Below the pieces are notes generated by a model. The model was not told the DNA's origin, made no database searches, and saw nothing but the letters and a program-made list of their open reading frames with translations. From assembly GCA_030610965.1 (NCBI GenBank), contig JAUWQU010000054.1, positions 1-10,391 of the forward strand: DNA of 10,391 nucleotides. The letters run 5' to 3'. Positions 1 through 6,123 of this stretch are shown piece after piece (the stretch's first letter is position 1; each line of letters opens with the position of its first letter). Position numbers and translations under genes: made by a program. The DNA comes from Phycisphaerae bacterium (GTDB lineage Bacteria > Planctomycetota > Phycisphaerae > SM23-33).

Positions 1-332
1 AACTGCTCAACCGGCGTGCCGAGCATGTACAGGCCCAGCATGTTAAGGCCTATGTGCCCCAGGCTGGACGTGTCGTGAAGAAACTGGAACGTCAGGTATC
101 GCCAGATCTGCCAGAACCCCCCCGTCGTCGCACCGAACCAAAGGCTCAGATGAACGTGCTGGTTCTTATCGAACGCCAACTGGAGCACGAAGGCCACCGC
201 GTTGATTATCAGAAGCCACTTGACGGCCTTGGTGGGTTTGGGCAGACCGCCGGCCATGCCGCGCATCATCCCACCGCCGCCGCCGGTGGGGGCAGCGTCG
301 TCTCTCCAATATGACCTGTCATGCAAACCCAT
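1..332 (-). CDS. Rhomboid-family intramembrane serine protease, N-terminal part (runs off the left edge)
   Basis: Only the first 110 residues are in the window. Rhomboids cleave membrane-spanning substrates inside the lipid bilayer with a Ser-His dyad; that dyad lies beyond the edge. Visible are a soluble Gly-rich N-terminus (about 1-35), a first membrane helix (about 38-54), then WRYLTFQFLH (77-86) and HIGLN (93-97). His93 and Asn97 match the oxyanion-region His and Asn of E. coli GlpG (HILFN), and the following GTPVE matches its GGAVE. The start ATG at 332 has a GGGAGG Shine-Dalgarno nine bases upstream, and MGLHDRSYWRDD resembles planctomycete rhomboid N-termini. It lies 60 bases downstream of the Nudix gene on the same strand with no terminator seen between them, so the two are probably co-transcribed. 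Whether the catalytic Ser and His are intact cannot be judged here. Confidence 0.92.
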   Translation of the reverse strand, partial: MGLHDRSYWRDDAAPTGGGGGMMRGMAGGLPKPTKAVKWLLIINAVAFVLQLAFDKNQHVHLSLWFGATTGGFWQIWRYLTFQFLHDTSSLGHIGLNMLGLYMLGTPVEQ

Positions 333-392
333 CCCAACCGGCCTCCCATCCGTCTGTCGTACGCCTCTATCCAGTCTATCCGCCGCCGGGGC

Positions 393-926
393 TTACATGC
401 CCTTTAGCAGCCACCACAGGCCCAGCGCCGCGATCGTCTTGCCGTCGTGTATCCGACCCGCGGCGACCATCGCCCGCACCTCGGCGTCGGTCACCACCTC
501 GGCCTCGATCTGCTCGTAGACCTCCAGCTTCTGCGTCCCGGCCGAGAGGTCCGTCGCCGCGAACACGTGCATCACCTCGTTGCACGTGCCGGGCCCGGTG
601 TAGAACTGGCCCAGCTTTTCGATTCGCCCTGCCGAGTAGCCGGTCTCCTCTGTCAACTCGCGCGCGGCCCCGACGGCCGGGTCCTCGCCGTCCTCGATCC
701 GCCCCGCCGGAAGCTCGTAAAGCGTCTCTTCCACGGCGAAGCGGTAGTTGCGGATCAATACGATTGACCCGTCGTCAAGGATCGGCAAAATGACGGCCGC
801 TCCGTTATAGCGAATGAAGTCGCGCTGAACCACTCGCCCGTCCGGCATGCGCACGCCGACCTTGTGGACTTCCGCCACCTGGCCCTTGAAGACGATTTCG
901 TCGTATTCGAATCGTCGGTCGTTCAT
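393..926 (-). CDS. Nudix hydrolase, probably ADP-ribose pyrophosphatase type
   Basis: A 177-residue protein with a complete Nudix box (GX5EX7REUXEEXGU) at residues 75-97: Gly75, Glu81, Arg89-Glu90, Glu93-Glu94, Gly96. The glutamates bind the divalent metal that hydrolyses a nucleoside diphosphate linked to another group. The preceding YELPAG and the GPG motif with Pro112, about 15 residues after the box, fit the NudF/ADP-ribose pyrophosphatase group, which would recycle or detoxify ADP-ribose in the cytoplasm. Substrate assignment is inference. The ATG at 926 has only a distant GGAGG (about 14 bases upstream), so initiation may be weak or coupled to a tiny upstream reading frame ending at 934. 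It is first of a likely two-gene unit with the rhomboid gene and divergent from dxr. Confidence 0.93.
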   Translation of the reverse strand: MNDRRFEYDEIVFKGQVAEVHKVGVRMPDGRVVQRDFIRYNGAAVILPILDDGSIVLIRNYRFAVEETLYELPAGRIEDGEDPAVGAARELTEETGYSAGRIEKLGQFYTGPGTCNEVMHVFAATDLSAGTQKLEVYEQIEAEVVTDAEVRAMVAAGRIHDGKTIAALGLWWLLKGM

Positions 927-1021
927 GTCGATATCACCATCCTCCCCCGCCGCCGGAGCCGCTGGAGGATCCCGGCGCCGTCGAGGCCGACAGCAACACG
1001 GTCTGCGTCCAAATACTCGCG

Positions 1022-1043
1022 ATCATGACCACAAGGTCACGAT
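1022..1043. promoter_or_regulatory. Imperfect palindrome between divergent Nudix and dxr genes (possible operator)
   Basis: TGACC-acaa-GGTCA (1026-1039) is a perfect inverted repeat. After one mismatch it extends by three more pairs on each side (ATC/GAT). It lies in the 251-base divergent spacer, upstream of the dxr promoter and upstream of the Nudix gene, where a dimeric regulator could act. No regulator family is identified, and a chance palindrome is possible. Confidence 0.3.
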
Positions 1044-1102
1044 TATGCGGTGGATTGTCAAGCCCGAGGGCCGGCTGCGGGGAGAGCCCGCTCACAGCGC
1101 GG

Positions 1103-1130
1103 TTGAAACGCGGCCGGCGGCGTGTATTAT
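1103..1130 (+). promoter_or_regulatory. Sigma-70-like promoter of dxr-rseP
   Basis: TTGAAA (1103-1108, five of six matches to the -35 consensus) and TATTAT (1125-1130, five of six to the -10) are separated by 16 bases. Transcription would begin near 1137, giving a leader of about 41 bases before the dxr start. It is the best promoter match in the spacer. Confidence 0.6.
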
Positions 1131-1177
1131 GGGAGGATGGTTTCCGTGGTTTCCCTTGTGTAAGGACTCCCTGCCGC

Positions 1178-2329
1178 GTGAAGACAAGGCGCGTAGCGAT
1201 ATTGGGCTCGACAGGCAGCATAGGCTCACAGACGCTGGAGGTCGTTGCATCCCAGCCGAGCCTGAGCGTCTGCGCGCTGGCGGCGGGCAATAACTGGCGG
1301 CTTCTCGCCGAGCAGGCCCGCCAGTTCCGGCCTGAGGCGGTGGCGGTGGCCTCGCCCGAAAGCGCCGAGGCGATTCGCTCCGCCGCGGGCGCCGGCGACG
1401 TGCCACACATTCTTTCCGGCCCCGACGCCATGACGGAACTCATCCACCGGACGCACCCGGACGTGGTGCTCTCCGGCGTGGTCGGCACGTCGGGGCTCGC
1501 ACCGACGCTGGCGGCCATCGAATGCGGAGCGACGTTGGCGATCGCCAACAAGGAGACGCTCGTGATGGCCGGGGCGATCGTGATGCCCGCGGCCCACGCG
1601 GCCGGCGTGCCGGTCCTGCCGGTCGACAGCGAGCACTCAGCCATCTTCCAATGCCTTCTCGCCGGCAGGCGGGAGCAGGTCAGGCGGATCGTCATCACCG
1701 CATCGGGCGGGGCTTTGCGCGACTGGCCTGGAGAAAAGGTCGAAAAGGCCACCGTCGCCGACGCCCTGAAGCACCCGACCTGGTCGATGGGCCGCAAGAT
1801 CACCATCGACTCAGCCACGCTTATCAACAAGGCGTTGGAGGTGGTCGAGGCGCACTGGCTTTTCGACATGCCGGCCGAGCAAATCGACGTGGTGCTGCAC
1901 GGCGAGTCGATCGTTCATTCGTTCGTGGAATACTGCGACGGTTCGGCGATAGCCCAGATGGGCAAGCCGAGCATGACCACGCCTATCTCGTACGCCTTGA
2001 GCTGGCCGGAGCGGTTCGAGCGCCAGGTCGCGCCGCTGGACCTGGCTACCGCGGGCAAGCTGACGTTCTCGGCCCTGAGCGACCGGTTCGAGCGGGCGGT
2101 TCGGCTGGGCCACGCGGCGATTGCCCGCGGCGGCGCGGCCGGGGCTGTGCTCAACGCCGCCAACGAGGCCGCCGTCGAGGCCTTCCTGGCCGGGCGGATA
2201 CGTTTCGGCCGAATCGTGGAGATGGTGGAAACGGTGTTGAACCAAACGCCCCCCGTAACCGAAGTAACCCTTGAGGCTCTGCTGCGCGCCGATAGCTGGG
2301 CGCGGACGCAGGTGCAGGAACTGATATAG
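1178..2329 (+). CDS. dxr: 1-deoxy-D-xylulose 5-phosphate reductoisomerase
   Basis: Catalyses NADPH-dependent rearrangement and reduction of DXP to 2-C-methyl-D-erythritol 4-phosphate, the committed step of the MEP isoprenoid pathway, in the cytoplasm. With the GTG start the protein has 383 residues, normal for the family. Visible motifs are the NADPH loop GSTGSIG (10-16), ANKET (123-127), metal ligands in PVDSEH (Asp150, Glu152), ASGG (175-178), and HPTWSMGRKITIDSATLINKALE (from His199), containing Ser212, Asn217, Lys218 and Glu221. LNAANEAAVEAFL closes the core. GTG at 1178 is chosen because AAGGA lies 11 bases upstream and family homology begins there (KTRRVAILGSTGS). The reading frame continues upstream as far as 1025, but that part looks non-coding and overlaps the promoter. 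It is followed by rseP after 55 bases. Target family of fosmidomycin. Confidence 0.97.
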   Translation: MKTRRVAILGSTGSIGSQTLEVVASQPSLSVCALAAGNNWRLLAEQARQFRPEAVAVASPESAEAIRSAAGAGDVPHILSGPDAMTELIHRTHPDVVLSGVVGTSGLAPTLAAIECGATLAIANKETLVMAGAIVMPAAHAAGVPVLPVDSEHSAIFQCLLAGRREQVRRIVITASGGALRDWPGEKVEKATVADALKHPTWSMGRKITIDSATLINKALEVVEAHWLFDMPAEQIDVVLHGESIVHSFVEYCDGSAIAQMGKPSMTTPISYALSWPERFERQVAPLDLATAGKLTFSALSDRFERAVRLGHAAIARGGAAGAVLNAANEAAVEAFLAGRIRFGRIVEMVETVLNQTPPVTEVTLEALLRADSWARTQVQELI

Positions 2330-2335
2330 ACTCAT

Positions 2336-2355
2336 CCGGCGGCAACCACCGCCGG
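2336..2355 (+). other. Intercistronic hairpin between dxr and rseP
   Basis: A perfect seven-base stem, CCGGCGG and CCGCCGG, encloses a six-base loop in the 55-base gap. No T-run follows, so it is more likely an mRNA processing or stability structure than a terminator. It ends 20 bases before the rseP Shine-Dalgarno (GGAG, 2376-2379). Confidence 0.4.
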
Positions 2356-2384
2356 CCAATCGCAACTTGTTCTTCGGAGTATAC

Positions 2385-4523
2385 ATGGACACGAACGTAT
2401 CGATACTGGCTGCCTCCGGATTGGGCCTGGTCTGGCCGATCCTTCAGTTCATCATCGGCCTGGGCCTGATGGTATTCGTACACGAGTTGGGCCACTTCCT
2501 GGCCGCCAAGTGGGTCGGGATAAAGGTCGAGCGGTTCGCGCTGGGCTTCGGCCCGCGAGTGCTGGGCTTCGTCAAGGGCGAGACCGACAACTGCGTCAAC
2601 CTCCTGCCGCTTGGCGGGTACATAAAGATGCTGGGCCAGGAGGACTTCGCGCCGCTTCAGGACAATAAGAAGGTCGATCCGCGATCGTACGAGGCCAAGA
2701 GCGTCGGCGCGCGGATGATCGTCATCTCGGCCGGGGTGGTCATGAACGCCATCACGGCCTTCATAATGTTCACCGTCATAGCCATGGTCGGGTACGATTT
2801 CCCGGCGCCCGTGCTTGGGGCCGTTAAGCCTCACTTCCCAGCCGCCGAGACCCGGATCACCTGGACCAGCGGCCCGGAGGTGACAACCCAACCTGTGACG
2901 ACAACGGGGCTGGAAGTCGGCGACCGCGTAACCGCCGTCGACGGCAACGGCGTGATGCTGGGGATCATCGGCCGGGAGATCAACCGCTTCGACCACCTGG
3001 CGATCATCTCGGCAATGAGCGACCGCGAGGACCGCTACAGGTTCACCATCGAGCGCCGGGTGGACGGCAACACGTGGCAAGGCACGGGCGACGTGGGCGT
3101 GAAGATGCATGGTGGCAGGCTGTCGTTCGGCCTGGGCCCGGCCATGAGCACCGAGGTCGTCCATATCGAAAGCGACACCATCACGCCGCCCGAGGACCCG
3201 TTCCTGGATAAGGATCGCGTGATCGCGATCGCCGGCCGGAAGATAGAGCATTCCTGGCAGGTCGAGCCGGCCCTGCGGGACGCCAACGGGCTTACCGTGC
3301 CCGTGACGGTCTTGCGGGACGGCAAGGAAGTCAACCTGACGGCCCCGCGGCTTATTTACAGCAAGGAGACAGTCGCGTACCTGCCGGACGGCACGAAGCT
3401 GAACCTGAACGATTACGATTTCGACCTCGAGGACGGCAACATGGTGCTGGTCTCATACGAGACCGGCAAGAAGACGACGTGCCCCAGGGACGATCTACGC
3501 GTCGTCCGGGCCGATCAGGGCCTCGACGTGCTGGGAATGACGCCGCGGCTGACGTCGGCCGCCATCATGAAGGACTCGCCGGCCGGGAAGGCGGGAATGG
3601 AGCCCGGCGACGTCATCCTGAATTACGGCGACACCTCGCTGCCGACGAACAAGCATATGCACGAGACGAGCGACAAGGCGGTCAAGAACGGCAATAAGGG
3701 AGTGACTCTGGCCGTCGAACGCGACGGCAAGATGCTCGAGCCCTTCAAGGTCAAGCCGATAAAGGGCGAGCGGTCGGCCATTGTGGGCTTCGTGCTGGGA
3801 ATGGACCTCGCTCACCCGGTTGTCGCTTACGTCCGGCCTAATTCGCCGGCGGCCAGGGCAGGCGTCGAGGCCGGCTGCGCTATCGAGAAGGTCAACGACC
3901 GCCCCATCGCCGATTGGGCGGAGCTTATTGCCGCCCTGCGGCTTCTGGCGAGCAAGGACGTGACGCTGACTATCCGGCGTTCGGCCAGGCCCGATGCCGA
4001 GGCCGCGACCGCCGATATCGGCACGCTGGATGACAAGGCATTCGACCCCAACGACTACAAGTTCAACATGTTCATCAATCCGAATAAGGGCTTCTTCGAC
4101 CCCATCATGCTCACAGTCCAAAAGACCGGGCTCGGCGAGGCCATGGTATGGTCGCTGCGCGAGGCGGGCGGTTTCATGATAAGCATCTACGTGTCGATCC
4201 GCAGCCTGGTGCTGGGGAACGTCTCGGCCAATCAGTTCGTCGGGCCGCTCGGGATGGGCGGAATCGCCGTCAAGATGGCCGAGAGGGGCTTCATGCCCTT
4301 CTTCTACTTCATGGCGATTATTTCGGCGATCCTGGCGGTGATGAACTTCCTGCCCTTCCCCGTGGTCGACGGCGGGCACGCGGTTTTCCTGATCATCGAG
4401 AAGATCCGCGGCAAGCCGCTGCCGATCAAGGTGATGAACATCACCCAACTGGCCGGCCTGATTCTGCTGGGCATGGTGTTTATCGCCCTGACGTACCAGG
4501 ACATAAGCAGATTCTTCCTGTAG
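2385..4523 (+). CDS. rseP: RseP-like site-2 zinc metalloprotease with multiple PDZ-like segments
   Basis: Intramembrane M50 protease, expected in the inner membrane, where RseP homologues cut anti-sigma factors and signal-peptide remnants. At 712 residues it is far longer than E. coli RseP (about 450). Order: first membrane helix with HELGH (33-37; His33, Glu34, His37 being the zinc site); the conserved LPLGGYIKMLG strand (74-84); second helix about 111-136; a large extracytoplasmic region about 140-575; then NFLPFPVVDGGH (654-665), the third metal-ligand region; and a last helix about 684-703. PDZ-like pieces are seen near 172-258, 265-320, 382-460 (SPAGKAGMEPGDVI) and 478-535 (SPAARAGVEAG). 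Residues about 325-380 form an extra segment I do not recognise. ATG 2385 is chosen for its GGAG five bases upstream; a TTG at 2367 is the alternative. Co-transcribed with dxr. The substrate is unknown. Confidence 0.94.
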   Translation: MDTNVSILAASGLGLVWPILQFIIGLGLMVFVHELGHFLAAKWVGIKVERFALGFGPRVLGFVKGETDNCVNLLPLGGYIKMLGQEDFAPLQDNKKVDPRSYEAKSVGARMIVISAGVVMNAITAFIMFTVIAMVGYDFPAPVLGAVKPHFPAAETRITWTSGPEVTTQPVTTTGLEVGDRVTAVDGNGVMLGIIGREINRFDHLAIISAMSDREDRYRFTIERRVDGNTWQGTGDVGVKMHGGRLSFGLGPAMSTEVVHIESDTITPPEDPFLDKDRVIAIAGRKIEHSWQVEPALRDANGLTVPVTVLRDGKEVNLTAPRLIYSKETVAYLPDGTKLNLNDYDFDLEDGNMVLVSYETGKKTTCPRDDLRVVRADQGLDVLGMTPRLTSAAIMKDSPAGKAGMEPGDVILNYGDTSLPTNKHMHETSDKAVKNGNKGVTLAVERDGKMLEPFKVKPIKGERSAIVGFVLGMDLAHPVVAYVRPNSPAARAGVEAGCAIEKVNDRPIADWAELIAALRLLASKDVTLTIRRSARPDAEAATADIGTLDDKAFDPNDYKFNMFINPNKGFFDPIMLTVQKTGLGEAMVWSLREAGGFMISIYVSIRSLVLGNVSANQFVGPLGMGGIAVKMAERGFMPFFYFMAIISAILAVMNFLPFPVVDGGHAVFLIIEKIRGKPLPIKVMNITQLAGLILLGMVFIALTYQDISRFFL

Positions 4524-4581
4524 TGGACGGTCGGCAAGTCGTTCGATTCGAATAAGGTGGCGCGCCGTGAACCGCGCAAGC

Positions 4582-4608
4582 AAAAGCCCCGGCCTTGCAT
4601 GACCGGGG
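4582..4608 (-). terminator. Intrinsic terminator-like hairpin
   Basis: On the minus strand CCCCGG and CCGGGG pair around a ten-base loop and are followed by C and then TTTT. It lies about 30 bases past the stop of the small minus-strand ORF at 4638-4832 and could end that transcript. It is also 64 bases past rseP, and the same stem forms on the plus strand with two extra pairs but without a T-run, so a bidirectional role is possible. Confidence 0.55.
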
Positions 4609-4637
4609 TTCCGGCGCCCCCGAACCCCAATGGTCAG

Positions 4638-4832
4638 CTAAGCCCCGACCCCGCGGACGGCGTCGAGGTACCATCGCCGGCTCGGCAGTTCGTTCTGAAC
4701 GTGCCAGAGCAGGCCCGAGCCCTCGGGCAAGCCGCTTTCGGCAGCCGACTCCGTCGGCAGGGCCCAACAGCCCGAGCGACTTGGCGTGTCGCCTTCCTTA
4801 CTTCTCGCAGATATTAACAATCCGCTGGACAT
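4638..4832 (-). CDS. Possible small protein of 64 residues, unrecognised
   Basis: I do not recognise this product. In favour of a gene: the ATG has GAGGA seven bases upstream (GAGGAAGTACCTATG), the second half is strongly biased to G or C at third codon positions, the C-terminal part (SGLLWHVQNELPSRRWYLDA) looks protein-like, and a terminator-like hairpin follows the stop. Against: the first half has poor codon bias and low-complexity composition, and the same DNA contains a run of adjacent hairpins (4713-4793) that would suit a structured RNA. No signal peptide or membrane helix is seen. It sits alone between the convergent rseP and methyltransferase genes. Confidence 0.3.
   Translation of the reverse strand: MSSGLLISARSKEGDTPSRSGCWALPTESAAESGLPEGSGLLWHVQNELPSRRWYLDAVRGVGA
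4713..4793 (-). other. Cluster of five adjacent short hairpins (possible structured RNA)
   Basis: Five inverted repeats lie almost end to end: GCCCGA/TCGGGC (4713-4728), GCCG/CGGC with a four-base loop (4731-4742), GCCGAC/GTCGGC (4744-4758), GGGC/GCCC (4760-4773) and GGCG/CGCC (4783-4793). Gaps between the first four are one or two bases. The strand is assigned from the terminator-like hairpin downstream at 4582-4608. It matches no RNA family I can name: I find no tmRNA, SRP RNA or RNase P RNA core motif. High GC makes short stems common, so this is tentative. Confidence 0.35.
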
Positions 4833-5173
4833 AGGTACTTCCTCACTGCACATGGCCCGCCCCATCCCCCCGGCACGCCGGCCGGGAGTAATGGCGGGAT
4901 CACATGCCCGCCACTGTCTTCCTATTGACACTCATGCGGCCAAAGTCACGTCCTTGGCCCATCCGCCGAAAAAAACATCGCATGTCGTCGCGTCTTCCCG
5001 GCCAACACCGCATCGCGCGGCCAGTACATCCAAGATACGATCTATATGACATAGACGCACGAGGAGGCACAACGCTTCCAAGAAAAACCCCTGAGGCCCC
5101 CCGCCGCCGGCCGAATCCTTGCGCAAGGTCAGTTGGCAAATAAGGATGGCGATCCGCAAAAAAAACTTCGCCC
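4833..5173. other. Intergenic stretch without a recognised gene
   Basis: No convincing coding frame is seen on either strand. It holds a perfect seven-base stem with an eight-base loop (TGGCGGG/CCCGCCA, 4892-4913), a twelve-base perfect palindrome CCTTGCGCAAGG (5117-5128), and an A8 run at 5158-5165 just past the methyltransferase stop. The A8 run reads as T8 on the minus strand but has no hairpin before it. Confidence 0.5.
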
Positions 5174-5842
5174 CTACCCCGCCCGGCCCACTATGTCCAC
5201 GTAGCGATCGGTAACCACAACCACCCCAAGCGTTTGCAGGCCGGCGGCGTCGAGCTGGACTCGCAGTTCCTCTGGGGTATACGCCGAGAGCAGCGAGCGG
5301 TAATACTCCTGCCGCAGCACGTCCGACTCGTTGGCGGCGTATTGATCGACGATAGCCCGGGCCCTCTCCTCGTCGGCCGGGCGGCGGAGGTCGCGAAGAA
5401 ACCACGTCGCGCCGGGCTTGACGATCCGCCGCGCCTCGGCCCAGAAAGCCGCGGTGTCTGTTATGTGGTGCAGGATGCTGTTGGACAGCAGAACGTCCAG
5501 CGACTTGTCCGGCAGGGCGGTATTCCTTGCGTCGGCGGCCGTCCAGCTTAGCATTTCTGCAACGCCGGCCAACTCGGCAGCGCGGCGGGCGATGTCGAGC
5601 ATGGGCCGCGAGGCGTCCACGCCGGTTATCCGCCAACCGGGCCGCCGCCTGGCGATGCGGATGGGGATGTCGCCGGGCCCGGTGCCGAGGTCCACGGCCC
5701 GCACCGTCTCGTCCGGCCCGGCGGGCACGATGTCCAGCAGGCGATCGACGAAGGCCTCGTTGACGGCGGCGAAATCCGCGTTGGCGTACGCCGCGGCCTC
5801 GGCGGGATCATCCATGTATTCCGGTTCGGGCTTACGCTGCAT
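5174..5842 (-). CDS. Class I SAM-dependent methyltransferase
   Basis: Predicted cytoplasmic methyltransferase of about 222 residues; substrate unknown. Numbering from the ATG at 5842, motif I is VDLGTGPGD (50-58), the acidic residue after strand 2 is in GVDAS (Asp76), DAR (104-106) is the motif III region, and NSILHH (121-126) resembles motif IV. The tail includes a VKPGATWFLRDLRRP strand (141-155), typical of the methyltransf_11/25 type fold. A GTG at 5881 would add 13 residues. ATG 5842 is preferred because MQRKPEPEYMDDPAEAAAYA reads like the conserved N-terminus of this family, although neither start has a clear Shine-Dalgarno. It is convergent with rseP and lies downstream of dnaA on the same strand, separated by hairpins. 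Confidence 0.9.
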   Translation of the reverse strand: MQRKPEPEYMDDPAEAAAYANADFAAVNEAFVDRLLDIVPAGPDETVRAVDLGTGPGDIPIRIARRRPGWRITGVDASRPMLDIARRAAELAGVAEMLSWTAADARNTALPDKSLDVLLSNSILHHITDTAAFWAEARRIVKPGATWFLRDLRRPADEERARAIVDQYAANESDVLRQEYYRSLLSAYTPEELRVQLDAAGLQTLGVVVVTDRYVDIVGRAG

Positions 5843-5961
5843 GGCAAGAGGCTGCGCTTGGTTTGACAAGGGGTTCTTCACCTAGGGATCGTTACACCCA
5901 GGGATTGCTATCGGTGGGCTTCTGGACCTCAGTATTCTTGTTCGACCCAGGGGATTCTCTG

Positions 5962-6024
5962 TTTGGTGCTTGCGATTTGGTGCTTTGGATTTGCCACGGA
6001 TCTCGTGCTTCGAGTTTGGAGCCT
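5962..6024. repeat. Degenerate 7-base-phased repeat tract
   Basis: The tract divides into nine consecutive heptamers related to TTTGGTG, CTTTGGA, CGTGCTT and CGAGTTT. TTTGGTG occurs at 5962 and again at 5976, exactly two periods later. The divergence is high, so it looks like an old or variable repeat of the kind found between genes in some environmental bacteria. It directly abuts the hairpin pair at 6025-6065, and the two may be one element. Confidence 0.45.
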
Positions 6025-6065
6025 GCCGTAAAATTACGGCGTCCGGACATCCTTGTCCGGACGCC
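6025..6065 (-). terminator. Two abutting strong hairpins downstream of dnaA (possible terminator)
   Basis: GCCGTAA-aa-TTACGGC (6025-6040) is followed by GGCGTCCGGACA-tcct-TGTCCGGACGCC (6038-6065), a perfect 12-base stem with a four-base loop. The two stems share GGC at 6038-6040, so both cannot fold fully at once. On the minus strand the 12-base stem comes first after dnaA, but only a short T-run inside the next stem follows. It could instead belong to a repetitive element together with 5962-6024. Confidence 0.45.
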
Positions 6066-6084
6066 CGTCCATGAGGTGCGACAA

Positions 6085-6105
6085 CCGCCGGATCCTTCGC
6101 GGCGG
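6085..6105 (-). terminator. Small hairpin after the dnaA stop
   Basis: CCGCCG and CGGCGG pair around a nine-base loop, 18 bases past the dnaA stop, followed on the minus strand by TTGT. The weak T-run makes it a poor terminator on its own. Confidence 0.3.
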
Positions 6106-6123
6106 CTACATCGTACTCATCCG

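Noticed and set aside
934..1869. 311-residue minus-strand frame opposite dxr
   Set aside because: Antisense of dxr; no Shine-Dalgarno or protein motif. Only its last 30 codons are kept as a low-grade observation.
2151..3251. 366-residue minus-strand frame opposite rseP
   Set aside because: Low-complexity Arg/Asp/His-rich translation antisense to a well-supported protease gene.
4540..4562. tRNA or tmRNA 3' end (GTTCGATTCGAAT)
   Set aside because: The T-loop-like string lacks a matching five-pair stem, and no acceptor or anticodon arm is found around it.
3495..4583. 362-residue minus-strand frame opposite the 3' half of rseP
   Set aside because: Same pattern of antisense shadow; no domain motif.
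5158..5173. Intrinsic terminator of the methyltransferase gene
   Set aside because: There is a T8 run on the minus strand, but the preceding sequence is G-rich on one strand and cannot form a stem.
4932..5636. 234-residue minus-strand frame overlapping the methyltransferase
   Set aside because: Its upstream half is the methyltransferase gene in another frame, and the rest has no motif or start signal.
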